Source of the DNA: Desulfovibrio desulfuricans DSM 642
Lineage (GTDB): Bacteria; Desulfobacterota; Desulfovibrionia; Desulfovibrionales; Desulfovibrionaceae
Reading direction: 5' to 3'
DNA: 64,000 bases
Assembly (NCBI RefSeq): GCF_000420465.1
Contig: NZ_ATUZ01000018.1
Coordinates: 113,309 to 177,308, forward strand
The translations under genes and the position numbers were made by a program. The notes under the pieces were generated by a model that was not told the DNA's origin, made no database searches, and worked only from the letters and a program-made list of their open reading frames with translations. Below are positions 18,931 through 27,250 of the stretch, in pieces. Numbering within the stretch: position 1 is the first letter of the stretch; each line of letters starts with the position of its first letter.

Positions 18931-19608
18931 TTACTTGGCGGATTTCTTGTCTGCCTTTTTGTCAGCTTTCTTGTCCGCCTTGGCGTCTGCTTTGGCATCG
19001 GGCTTGGCTGCGGCAGGCTGGGCTTCTTGCACTGCGGGGACTTTTTCCAGTTCCTGCTTGATGGCGGCCTTGAGTTCTTCGCTGGCGGTGGCGTCAGTCA
19101 GGCCCGCGCGCAAATGTTCCGCGCCGCGCTTGGGGTCTTCGAGAAAATAGATGTACAGCACGCCGAGGCTGTAACGCACGGAGGCTTCGTCCTTGATCTT
19201 AACGACCTGCTCAAGGGCTTCGGCGGCTTCCTTGTGGCGGCCCTGATTGTGCTGGATTACGCCAAGCAGGTACAGGGGCTTGGGATTGCTCACGTCCATG
19301 GTCACGGCGCGCTGGGCAAAGGTTTCCGCCGCATCCCAGTTCTGCGCGGTCACAAGGTGCTCGATCAGATGAATAAGAGCGCCGAGATCCTGCGAATTTT
19401 CCGCAACCTGACGCATGAGCTTGCCCACGGTCTGGGCATCTTCGCCAGTTTCGCCCCCGCCCATTCCCTGCTGTTGACGGGCCGCCACAGTGAGATGCGG
19501 ATTCTGGAACCGCGCCTTGAGCGAAGCCCCAAGCATCACGGCCAGCGCAACAGCCAACGCGATAATGAGTATCCGGGCAGAAAGGTTGCCTTTTTTCGTA
19601 TCAGTCAT
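18931..19608 (-). CDS. Membrane-anchored TPR protein at the end of the ccm operon
   Basis: A 225-residue protein with one N-terminal membrane helix (about residues 10-32) and TPR-like repeats (about 60-190: LIEHLVTAQNWDAAETFAQRAV, LLGVIQHNQGRHKEAAEALEQV). The tail after about 200 is a Lys/Ala/Asp-rich low-complexity stretch (repeated ADKK units). Its place as last gene of the ccm operon, overlapping ccmD by eight bases (ATGACTGA), suggests a CcmI/CycH-like role in presenting apocytochrome, although it lacks the usual CcmI membrane layout. I chose the ATG at 19608 with GGAGATG upstream; the frame is open further but that part overlaps ccmD. Confidence 0.7.
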   Translation of the reverse strand: MTDTKKGNLSARILIIALAVALAVMLGASLKARFQNPHLTVAARQQQGMGGGETGEDAQTVGKLMRQVAENSQDLGALIHLIEHLVTAQNWDAAETFAQRAVTMDVSNPKPLYLLGVIQHNQGRHKEAAEALEQVVKIKDEASVRYSLGVLYIYFLEDPKRGAEHLRAGLTDATASEELKAAIKQELEKVPAVQEAQPAAAKPDAKADAKADKKADKKADKKSAK

Positions 19609-19738
19609 GATTGAGCATCTCCATCTGGGCAAGGCGCGCGGCCAGTGAACGCTGGCGAGCCGCCAGAAAAGCCATATACGAGCCAATGCCAATCCACACG
19701 GCGGCATTGGCCATGATTACCCATGTCAGTGTATCCAT
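19601..19738 (-). CDS. ccmD: Haem exporter accessory protein CcmD
   Basis: A 45-residue single-helix membrane protein found by position: between ccmC and the TPR gene, in frame, with GGAGGA just before its ATG. It has an N-terminal hydrophobic helix (about residues 4-27, ending SYMAFLAARQ) and a basic tail, as in CcmD, which helps release holo-CcmE from the CcmABC complex. It overlaps the next gene by eight bases, implying translational coupling. The short length prevents strong homology, so the call rests on context, size and topology. Confidence 0.8.
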   Translation of the reverse strand: MDTLTWVIMANAAVWIGIGSYMAFLAARQRSLAARLAQMEMLNHD

Positions 19739-19783
19739 AGTTCCTCCGGGTGGAGTGAATGATTCCAGTTACGGGCCAAAATA

Positions 19784-20467
19784 TCAGGCATTCAGCCGAT
19801 TTTGCGCCAGCGCGTCAAGGCGGTCGCGCAGATCAAGCTGGCGTTTGCGCAGCCACACCAGGGCCGCCCACAGCAGGCCAAAACAGGCCACGCAGGCAAT
19901 GACGGTAATACGCATTTCAGGCTCCAGCCCGCCGCCCTTGCTGCCAAAAACAGCCGGATGGATTGACCGCCAGATGCGCGCCGACATAAAGACCAGCGGC
20001 ACATCCAGAAAGGCCACCACGCCCACCACGGCGCACACCGTATTGCGGCGCTGCGGCGGCAGGTCAAGCCCGCGCAAAACCAGATAGCCCGCGTACACGA
20101 ACCACATGATCAGGGTTGTGGTCAGGCGCGGATCCCACGTCCACCACACGCCCCACGAGCGGCGCGCCCAGAGCATGCCCGTGACCAGCGCAAGGCCGCC
20201 CAGCAGCACGCCCACTTCTGCGGCGGCGGCAGCCAGCCTGTCCGCAGCGGGATTACGCCGCCACAGGTAGGCCACAGATGCGCCAAACACCACAAAAAAA
20301 CTCACCAGTGCCCACCACGACATGGGCAGGTGGATGTAAAATATCTTTTGCGCCAGCCCCAGGGTCACTTCCTCGGGGGCATAGGCAAACACAAGCCACT
20401 GACAGGCGGCAAAGGCAACGCCCCCCAGCAGGGCCAGAATCTGCGGCAACGCCGAACACTTGGGCAT
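19784..20467 (-). CDS. ccmC: Cytochrome c maturation protein CcmC
   Basis: Inner-membrane haem-handling protein of 227 residues that passes haem to CcmE. Six hydrophobic segments are present. The tryptophan-rich WWD motif reads SWGVWWTWDPRLTT (about residues 104-117), and the two conserved periplasmic haem-ligand histidines are in YIHLPMSW (about 46) and RSIHPAVF (about 168). It starts one base overlapping the ccmB stop, so the two are coupled. With CcmA, CcmB and CcmD it forms the haem-handling ABC complex. Confidence 0.95.
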   Translation of the reverse strand: MPKCSALPQILALLGGVAFAACQWLVFAYAPEEVTLGLAQKIFYIHLPMSWWALVSFFVVFGASVAYLWRRNPAADRLAAAAAEVGVLLGGLALVTGMLWARRSWGVWWTWDPRLTTTLIMWFVYAGYLVLRGLDLPPQRRNTVCAVVGVVAFLDVPLVFMSARIWRSIHPAVFGSKGGGLEPEMRITVIACVACFGLLWAALVWLRKRQLDLRDRLDALAQNRLNA

Positions 20468-21144
20468 TACTCGTCCCCCGCGTAGATGTATCCAAACAGC
20501 AAAAGCCCGGCACCAAGAAAAACTGCGTCAAAGGCGGCGGCAACGCCGAGCCACGCCCCCGGCCCATCCGGGTTGGGGGCGCCGAGGGCCTGCGCCCCCA
20601 CGCTGATACCCGCCAGCAAAAGCGGCGTCAGCAGCGGAAAAAGCACAATGCTCAGCAAAGACTCACGGGCGGCCTGCCCCTGCGCCAGCGCCCCCAGCAG
20701 GGAGCCAAGGGCGCACATGCCGATATCCGTCAGCACAAGGGCCAGCAGAGCCTCGGGCAATGGCCCGCTGAGATCCTGCCCCAGAAAGACAACCGCCGCT
20801 GGCAGAAAAACAACCTGCGCCAGCACCAGCAGGGCAAGCCCCGCGCAGCCCTTGCCAAGCCATACGGCCTGCACCGGGGCGGGGCACAACAAAAGCCCGA
20901 GGCGGGAATTGTTAACTTCTTCCAGCGCATAGAGCTGGTTGAAAATAAGCACCTGACAAAAGGCGGAACTTATCCAGAACACAGCCGCAGCGCCCTGGGG
21001 TGCCATGCGCTCGCCAATGCCCTGCGACAGGCTAAATACAAAAAGCAGCAAAAGCCCGAGCAGCAAGGCCTGCACCAGCCCGCTGCCACGCGCCAGCGTC
21101 AGGGCCAGATCCTTGCGGGTCATGGCAAACATCAGGCGCAGCAT
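20467..21144 (-). CDS. ccmB: Cytochrome c maturation ABC permease CcmB
   Basis: Membrane subunit of the CcmAB transporter, 225 residues, six hydrophobic segments. The N terminus (MFAMTRKDLALTLARG) and the segment LLLCPAPVQAVWLGKGCAGL fit the CcmB family. It overlaps the end of ccmA by 13 bases and ccmC by one, showing a tightly packed operon. CcmAB uses ATP to release haem-loaded CcmE rather than to export haem itself (established for the E. coli system). Confidence 0.92.
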   Translation of the reverse strand: MLRLMFAMTRKDLALTLARGSGLVQALLLGLLLLFVFSLSQGIGERMAPQGAAAVFWISSAFCQVLIFNQLYALEEVNNSRLGLLLCPAPVQAVWLGKGCAGLALLVLAQVVFLPAAVVFLGQDLSGPLPEALLALVLTDIGMCALGSLLGALAQGQAARESLLSIVLFPLLTPLLLAGISVGAQALGAPNPDGPGAWLGVAAAFDAVFLGAGLLLFGYIYAGDE

Positions 21145-21839
21145 GCGGGGCCTCCCTGCGTGCGTTCAGAGGCCTCTGCGGCAGCGCCAGCCAAGGTTTC
21201 CACCGGGGCAAATCCGCCAAAGCCAGCGGGGGAGCCGTCATAGGCCAGTTTGCGGTGTTCCAGCGCCAGCAGCCTGTCGGCCAGTGGGGCGTCGCCCGCC
21301 AGATCGTGGCTGATAAGCACCACGCATGCCCCGCGCTGCCGCGCTGCAAGAATCTCGCGCCGCAGCAGGGCCAGCGAACCCACATCAAGACCTGTGCCGG
21401 GTTCGTCCAGCAGGAGCACGTCCGGGGCCTGCATGAGCACCCGCGCAAGATTCAGGCGCTGGGCCATACCGCGCGAGAACACGCCCGCCCGTTCGTGGGC
21501 GTGGGCTTCCAGCCCCACGCGGGCCAGCCCGGCCATAATGTCGTCACGCGTCAGCTTGAGGCCGTAGGCGTCGCGCCAGAAGGCCAGATTTTCCACCGCC
21601 GTGAGACCGGGATACAGAAAGGTAGCGTGCCCCAGATAACCCACGCGGGCCTGATCGGCCACGTTGGCAGCGCCAGCGCTTGGGCGGGAAAGCCCTGCCA
21701 TGATGCGCATGAGGGTGCTCTTGCCCGCGCCGTTGCCGCCCACAAGCAGCGAGACACTCCCCGCAGCAAGAGCGCAGCTTACGTCTTTAAAGACGACCTT
21801 GACGCCATAGACCTTGGCAACGCGCACAAGTTCCAGCAA
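21132..21839 (-). CDS. ccmA: Cytochrome c maturation ABC ATPase CcmA
   Basis: Cytoplasmic ATPase of the CcmAB complex, 235 residues. Walker A is GGNGAGKST (about 34-42), the signature motif is FSRGMAQRLNLAR in place of the usual LSGGQ (as common in CcmA), Walker B is DVLLLDEPGTGLD and the switch His is in VLISHDL. It follows ccmF by 15 bases and overlaps ccmB. Order and size match cytochrome c maturation operons. Confidence 0.93.
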   Translation of the reverse strand: MLELVRVAKVYGVKVVFKDVSCALAAGSVSLLVGGNGAGKSTLMRIMAGLSRPSAGAANVADQARVGYLGHATFLYPGLTAVENLAFWRDAYGLKLTRDDIMAGLARVGLEAHAHERAGVFSRGMAQRLNLARVLMQAPDVLLLDEPGTGLDVGSLALLRREILAARQRGACVVLISHDLAGDAPLADRLLALEHRKLAYDGSPAGFGGFAPVETLAGAAAEASERTQGGPACCA

Positions 21840-21854
21840 GAGGGCCTCCTGCGG

Positions 21855-23771
21855 CTAGGCCGCGCTGTTCTCTCTGTCCGACTCCGGCGCGGGATTCTTG
21901 CGGCGGCGCAGACCGGCAAGCGGCACAAGGCACATGATGGTGCCGCCGATCCACAGCCAGTTGACCAGCGGCTCAACACTGACCTTGACCACAACCCTGG
22001 AGCTTTCGTCCAGCCCCAGCAGGGAGGCGTAGATTTCGTTGCCAAGGCCGGGGATCACGTCCACTTCGGAGAACTGCATGGTACCGAACTTGTCGTACAG
22101 GCGGCGCTCCGGCGCGACAATGCCGATGGATTTGCCATCCTTGAAGATTTCCAGCCGTGCGGCGATAAATTCATGGTCAACGCGGCGGCCCTCGCCCAGT
22201 TCGAGCAAGGTGGCAGTATAGCTGCCCACGGTGCTGCTTTCGCCCTTGGCGAGGATCATTTCGCGGTCAGTGGTGTACGGGCCGGAAAAGGAGATGCCAA
22301 TGGCAACCAGCGCCATGCCTATGTGCGCGCCCAGCGCCCCGATGGTGACAGGCTGCGAACGGTTGGCCTTGTCAGCCAGCAGCATGACGGCCCCAAGCAC
22401 AATAGCCACAGCGGCGGAAGCGCCCAGCAGGGCCGTGGGCTGATGGTAGCCCAGCGTCCAGATAACCCCGGCGCTGACTGCAAAGGCCCCGATCACGGCA
22501 AAAAAGCCCTTCTTGTTGCGCAGGCCCCCGCCCCAGCCGAGCCAGGGGCAGGCCGCCATCATCATCACCAGCAGCGCGCCGAGGGGCAGGCACACGCGGT
22601 TGTAGAAACGCGCGTCAAGGCCGCGCGGCGCGGCAGACCACAACTTGCTGATGACGGGCCACATGGTGGCAACCAGAATAATCACGGCAAGCGCCAACAG
22701 CACCCAGGCCACAAGGGTCAGAAAGCCTTCGCGGCTTTCAAGCCCGGCAAGGGGTTTGCCGGTTTTGGGCGAGGCAAAGGGAATCCACAGGGCAATGACA
22801 AGGCCGCCCAGCACAAAGATGGTCAGGGGCGTACCCACGCTGCCGTCGCCAAAGGCGTGGACGGAATCAATAACGCCGCTGCGCACGAGGTAGGTGGCAA
22901 AAAAGGCCGAAACCGTGGTGAGCACCATCATGGCAACGTTGACGCGTCCAAGCTTGCCCCGGCGGTCTTCAACAATCAGGGTATGCAGCGAAGCCGTGGC
23001 GATAAGCCAGGGCACCAGAGAGGCGTTTTCCACAGGGTCCCATGCCCAGTAGCCGCCCCAGCCAAGCTCCATGTAGGCCCACCATGCGCCGAGCACTATG
23101 CCCGCCGTAAGGAACAGCCACGCCAGAATGATGAAGGGCCGCGAAAGGCGGAACCAGGACCCTTCGCTGCTGCTCTGCCCTGAAAGGCACTGCGCCAACG
23201 CCAGACAGGCAGGCACGGCAAAACCGCCGTAACCGAGGAACAGCAGCGGCGGATGAAAGATCATGCCGGGATTCTGGAGCAGGGGGTTCAGGCCGTTGCC
23301 GTCTGCCGGAACAGGCGATTGCAGCACAAAGGGATTGCTCCAGCTGGTGAGGATAAGGGCAAAAAAGCCCATGATGATGTAAAAAAAGCTCCAGTACCAC
23401 AGGCGCGTGGGGCGGCTGAGGTTTCTGTAGGCCCGCGTGAGCGCGAAGGCGCTGCCGCTCAGGCCCACTGCCAGCGCCCAGAAGAGCATGGAGCCGGGCT
23501 GCCCGGCCCAGAAGGCCGTGAGGCGGTAAAATACGGGCAGTACGCGGTCAGTATAGCTGGCAACGTAGGCTACGCTGAAGTCGTTCCAGAACAGGGCGTG
23601 CAGCAGCAGGGCCGAGGCCAGCAAGAGCGCGCCGCTGATAACGAGGTGGGCTTTTTCCACCACGGCGAGGGAGTCTTCCCGGTTTTGCCACAATTGCAGA
23701 AGGGCCAGACCACAGCCGCCAAGTGCGGCCAGCAGGGCCACCAGTTGAAGGGCAAAGGCAAAAACGTACAT
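21855..23771 (-). CDS. ccmF: Cytochrome c haem lyase subunit CcmF
   Basis: Large integral membrane protein of 638 residues with about 14 hydrophobic segments. It takes haem from CcmE and attaches it to apocytochromes. The WWD-type motif reads GWGGYWAWDPVENASLVPWL (about 231-250), and conserved loop histidines follow (LHTLIVED and later). The C-terminal periplasmic region (about 510-600) is intact. No ccmH or ccmG lies nearby, in line with the reduced system described in D. desulfuricans, where CcmF works with a Cys-type CcmE. Confidence 0.95.
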   Translation of the reverse strand: MYVFAFALQLVALLAALGGCGLALLQLWQNREDSLAVVEKAHLVISGALLLASALLLHALFWNDFSVAYVASYTDRVLPVFYRLTAFWAGQPGSMLFWALAVGLSGSAFALTRAYRNLSRPTRLWYWSFFYIIMGFFALILTSWSNPFVLQSPVPADGNGLNPLLQNPGMIFHPPLLFLGYGGFAVPACLALAQCLSGQSSSEGSWFRLSRPFIILAWLFLTAGIVLGAWWAYMELGWGGYWAWDPVENASLVPWLIATASLHTLIVEDRRGKLGRVNVAMMVLTTVSAFFATYLVRSGVIDSVHAFGDGSVGTPLTIFVLGGLVIALWIPFASPKTGKPLAGLESREGFLTLVAWVLLALAVIILVATMWPVISKLWSAAPRGLDARFYNRVCLPLGALLVMMMAACPWLGWGGGLRNKKGFFAVIGAFAVSAGVIWTLGYHQPTALLGASAAVAIVLGAVMLLADKANRSQPVTIGALGAHIGMALVAIGISFSGPYTTDREMILAKGESSTVGSYTATLLELGEGRRVDHEFIAARLEIFKDGKSIGIVAPERRLYDKFGTMQFSEVDVIPGLGNEIYASLLGLDESSRVVVKVSVEPLVNWLWIGGTIMCLVPLAGLRRRKNPAPESDRENSAA

Positions 23772-23983
23772 AAGACTCCTTTATCCCGCTTAGGGGGCGG
23801 CCCGCCGCTAGGCGGGGCGTTGCTATCGTTTGGGCATCGGGTGCCCGATTACGGCTACGCGCACTGAACTGAAACCCGGCCATCTTGCAGGGAAAGCCCG
23901 CGACCTTGGCCCGCAACTATGGACAGAACGAAGGGCCAGTCAGGCCAATCGCACTCGCCAAACGGCAATGCCGCTGAGCAGGC

Positions 23984-24397
23984 TCAGCTATTGCGGTTCT
24001 CTTTCTGGTATTTGGAGGGGCATTTGGTCATGAGCGTCTTGGCCTGAAAGCGGCCTTCCGGCCCCATGCCGCCTTCAACAATAACTTCCGCGCCAGCCTT
24101 GAAGGTGTCCGGCACTGCGCCGGAATAACTTATCAGAATGGTCTGGCTGGCGTTGTCCTTGTCTTCAAGGCGAAAATCCACACCGGGCGCGCCCCGGTGC
24201 TTCTCAATGCCGTCTTCGGCCACAGTACCAAAAAGCCGCGCCGCCACGAGTTTTTCGGGCGTTGCGGCCTTGGCTTCCGACACGTTCAGAAAATACACGC
24301 TGTTTTCAGAAAAGCCGGAATATGCAAGATAGCCCACCCCGCCCAAAAAGAGCAGCAGCGCGGCTATGTAGATGCCAGTGTTTTTTTTGCGGGCCAT
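23984..24397 (-). CDS. ccmE: Cytochrome c maturation haem chaperone CcmE, Cys variant
   Basis: A 137-residue periplasmic haem chaperone anchored by an N-terminal helix (about 9-27) and followed by an OB-fold domain. In most CcmE proteins haem is bound covalently to the His of HxxxY. Here the motif is C126-P-S-K-Y130, so a cysteine replaces the histidine. This variant is established in D. desulfuricans and some archaea, and goes with absence of CcmH. The start at 24397 has AGGAG nearby; the frame is open upstream but the added residues are not CcmE-like. It is first in the operon, 212 bases before ccmF. The gap contains a GC-rich hairpin (CCCGCC-GCTA-GGCGGG at 23801-23816) that might tune downstream expression. 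Confidence 0.93.
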   Translation of the reverse strand: MARKKNTGIYIAALLLFLGGVGYLAYSGFSENSVYFLNVSEAKAATPEKLVAARLFGTVAEDGIEKHRGAPGVDFRLEDKDNASQTILISYSGAVPDTFKAGAEVIVEGGMGPEGRFQAKTLMTKCPSKYQKENRNS

Positions 24398-24886
24398 GCG
24401 TTTCTCCTGAAACATTGGGTCATGCTTGGTGCTGCCCGAAAGGGGCCATGACCTTCGGCCTGTTGCGCCGCAGGGCGCGCAGACCGAACCTGCCGGGCTG
24501 GGGCTTTTGCCCTGGGGCACCCGGCCTGATTGCTCAAACCCTTACGCTATTTTACACCTGTTGACAAGATAGGAATTATTTTTAATAGAAGTATAACTCA
24601 GCTAGGGGCGCGGGTTCTGTGATTGTAGTCACACTTGCCGCAAGGTTTGTGTGCGGGCGCACACCACTGCAACAGCAGGGGAACAGGGGCTGAATCCAAA
24701 CAAGCATTTGCTCAGGCACACATGCAAGGCAGAATGCGGCCTGCGTCTTATCATACTACTACAATAAGATTTCTGCCGCAAGGGATAATACAATTATTCC
24801 ACGCCGCCCAATCCGCTTCGGCTGGCGCGCAAGCTGCTACGCGCCGGATTTGCAAGCCGGGCAAGCGGGCAGCGCAGGGCAACAGA
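24398..24886. other. Intergenic region upstream of ccmE
   Basis: About 490 bases without a convincing gene. It should contain the ccm promoter (AT-rich stretch 24560-24600) and the end of the leftward CBS-protein transcript. A GTGATTGTAGTCAC inverted repeat lies near 24619-24632. I see no strong terminator. Confidence 0.4.
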
Positions 24887-25924
24887 TCAGCCCTGCCGGT
24901 TCACGCTCAGTTCGCGCCGCCGCTGACGAGCCAGCGCGCGCAGATCATCCACATTATCGCTTTCGTCCACAATTTCGCTGCCGAGGATCTCTTCCAGCAC
25001 GTCTTCCAGCGACACCACGCCAGCAAGACCGCCGTATTCATCCAGCACCACAAAGAGATGCACGCGGGCCTTGAGCAGATCGTGCAGCAGCACGTCAAGG
25101 GTCTGGTTTTCAATGATGAAATGCGCTGGGCGCATGATCTTGCCGAGGGTCACATCTTTGCGGCCCTCGTTTATGCAGCGGCCCAGGGTGCGGCGCTCCA
25201 CCACGCCCACAATGTCTTCGTTATTGTCGCCGTACACGGGTATGCGGCTGAAATGCCAGGTGCGCTGGTCTGTATAGGCCTGCTCCACGGTGAGGTCGTC
25301 CGGCAGTTCAAACACCACCGTGCGGGGAGTCATTATCTCGCGCACACGCTTTTGGTCCAGCGCCAGCACGTTGCGGATAAAGGCTTCTTCATAAGGTTTG
25401 ATGCGCCCCGCCTGACGCGAAAGGCTCGTTACGGCGCGAATATCGTCCTCAGAAATGACCGGGCCAGCGGACGGCGGGGACACGAGCCGCGTTATCATGC
25501 TCGTAACCCACAGCAGGGGCGACATGAGCTTGACCATGATGGCAAGTGGGCGGGCGAGCATCACACCAAGCGGCTCCGCCTTGGTCACGCCCAGATTCTT
25601 GGGCAGGATTTCGCCCATTGTCAGAATCAGCACCGTAAAGCCCACGGCAAAAATCGACATGTATTCCGGCCCATACACGGCCAGAAAGGCCGCGCCCGCC
25701 ACCGTGGCCCCGGCGGTGTTGGCAATGGTGTTGAGCGTGAGGATGGCGGCAATGGGTTTGTCCACCTGGGTGCGCAGGGCGTACAATAGCTCGCCGGACT
25801 TGCTGCCGGACTTGCGCAGCCGCTCGATGGTTGACCACGAAAGGGAATACAGCACCGTCTCAAGCAGCGAACAGGTAAAGGAAACGGCAACAGCAATGAC
25901 AACGGCCAGAACAAGGGTGAGCAT
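24887..25924 (-). CDS. CNNM/CBS-domain membrane protein (CorC/HlyC-like)
   Basis: A 345-residue protein with an N-terminal CNNM (DUF21) membrane domain (about residues 1-150, including LETVLYSLSWSTIERL and the MGEILPKNLGV segment) and a pair of CBS domains (about 195-325, REIMTPRTVVFELP and GKIMRPAHFI, then FVVLDEYGGLAGVVSLEDVLEEILG). The C-terminal CorC_HlyC domain of longer relatives is absent. Relatives take part in Mg2+ or Co2+ efflux and resistance; the old haemolysin label is not supported. The function here is most likely divalent-cation transport control, with moderate certainty. It is a single-gene unit. Confidence 0.87.
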   Translation of the reverse strand: MLTLVLAVVIAVAVSFTCSLLETVLYSLSWSTIERLRKSGSKSGELLYALRTQVDKPIAAILTLNTIANTAGATVAGAAFLAVYGPEYMSIFAVGFTVLILTMGEILPKNLGVTKAEPLGVMLARPLAIMVKLMSPLLWVTSMITRLVSPPSAGPVISEDDIRAVTSLSRQAGRIKPYEEAFIRNVLALDQKRVREIMTPRTVVFELPDDLTVEQAYTDQRTWHFSRIPVYGDNNEDIVGVVERRTLGRCINEGRKDVTLGKIMRPAHFIIENQTLDVLLHDLLKARVHLFVVLDEYGGLAGVVSLEDVLEEILGSEIVDESDNVDDLRALARQRRRELSVNRQG

Positions 25925-26338
25925 GGCGAAACATCCGAAGGATTTGATGCGGCGGGTCGCCCTGCAAAACGCAAGGCGGCGCTGACAGCCGAAGTTTAGC
26001 CCCGCGCGGGCCTGTTTGCAATCGCTGGGGCGTTGAGCGAGGGGGGGATGTGGATGCTGACCAGCAAAACCAGCCGCAATCTCAACGAATGAAATGAAAA
26101 AAAGGAACGACAGTTACTGCGGCAACTGGCAAGTGAGATTATGCTGACTGAAAAACGCGCCCCTGGAGCAAAAATATTTTTGAGAAGTAAAATGCAATAT
26201 AACTGCGCAAACAAAGGGTTTCAGGCTCTGACAATCATTTTTGAATGAGGCTCTTTCAAAAAAATTTATTAATTTCCTTGACAGTCAGAGGCCAAGCGCT
26301 TAGATATCTGTTCTCGCAGCGAGAAACGCTGCACGTGT
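25925..26338. other. Intergenic region before tRNA-fMet
   Basis: About 410 bases. GC content falls markedly after 26040. I find no credible gene; the short frames here have no ribosome site. It must include the tRNA promoter: TTGACA at 26277-26282 followed by an AT-to-GC transition about 20 bases later is a candidate -35. Confidence 0.4.
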
Positions 26339-26415
<77 letters not shown>

Positions 26416-26423
26416 GATAATAC

Positions 26424-26459
26424 AAGCCCTTACGGAGACGAGCCGTAAGGGCTTTTTTG
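26424..26459 (+). terminator. Terminator after tRNA-fMet
   Basis: AAGCCCTTACGG pairs with CCGTAAGGGCTT, followed by T6. Confidence 0.9.
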
Positions 26460-26536
26460 TTTTTGAACGGATCGTTCCTCGCATATCTCCTCACTACCTA
26501 CGCAACACCACGATAGGATTCATTACAAAGAGAACG

Positions 26537-26599
26537 TTGACAACCCCTTTTTCTCGCTATAAAGTTTATAAAAATTGACAAAAATTATATAAAGTTTAT
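26537..26599 (+). promoter_or_regulatory. Promoter and twin operator of the HTH-ImmA module
   Basis: TATAAAGTTTAT occurs twice, at 26558-26569 and 26588-26599, 30 bases apart. Each copy is itself nearly palindromic (ATAAA-G-TTTAT). TTGACA at 26537-26542 gives a -35, with the first copy overlapping the probable -10. This is the usual layout for autorepression by the HTH protein encoded downstream; the regulator is inferred. Confidence 0.55.
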
Positions 26600-26626
26600 T
26601 TTTATAAAAAAGGAGCTGTCAAGTAT

Positions 26627-27247
26627 ATGACCAAATTTATTGAAAAATTTTACTCAGCAGATCGTGGCAAGTTGATTGATGACTTTTTGCAGAAACTTCA
26701 TTATGGCTACCAAGAAGCTGCGCTTCAATCGGAGCGATTCCACGACGCTCGCATGCGAAAACAAGTTTTGAGTTTAAATCAAAAAAGTGCTGGAGACCTT
26801 GCCTTTCAACAAGCTTTTTATGCACACACGGGGCAAGGATCAAAATGGGATCCCAAAAGCAACCGCAATCAGTCATACCGATATGCTTATGGCATTGCTG
26901 GGGGCCTCCGTTTTTCAATTAATCGCCTCCCTCATGAGGGCGGCAAGATAAGATGGGCCAATTTCAGGGCAAACCATGCGCTGACAAATCAATGGTCTTT
27001 GTTTGGTGATAGTGGTCTTGATCGGCCAGATTTTCCATACTGCCTTATTCTCCATGGCCCTGAGAAAAAGCACGGAGAGGAACTTGGATTTGCCAGAATC
27101 GTTTTGCCAGATCCTAATTTAAAAATGTTCATTGAAATGCTTGAACTACCTGTTGGTGCAATTAATACGCAGCCAGTTCAAATAGAGACAGAGCTGCCGG
27201 ATGCCCAGCCAAAAGCGAAGCCAATGGAACAACAAAATATCGGATAG
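26627..27247 (+). CDS. Unknown protein paired with an HTH-ImmA/IrrE protein
   Basis: A 206-residue soluble protein I do not recognise. It has no signal or membrane segment. The N-terminal third is basic and helical (RMRKQVLSLNQKSAG), the middle is rich in aromatic and basic residues (NQSYRYAYGIAGG, RWANFRANHAL, WSLFGDSG) and the tail (about 185-206) is Pro/Gln-rich. AGGAG lies upstream of the ATG. The gene ends four bases before the HTH-ImmA gene and shares its AT-rich composition, far from the GC-rich surroundings. That organisation resembles two-gene toxin-antitoxin or phage-defence modules in which an Xre-ImmA/IrrE protein partners a small toxin-like protein (RosmerTA is one such layout). 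This is inference from arrangement. Confidence 0.55.
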   Translation: MTKFIEKFYSADRGKLIDDFLQKLHYGYQEAALQSERFHDARMRKQVLSLNQKSAGDLAFQQAFYAHTGQGSKWDPKSNRNQSYRYAYGIAGGLRFSINRLPHEGGKIRWANFRANHALTNQWSLFGDSGLDRPDFPYCLILHGPEKKHGEELGFARIVLPDPNLKMFIEMLELPVGAINTQPVQIETELPDAQPKAKPMEQQNIG

Positions 27248-27250
27248 AAA

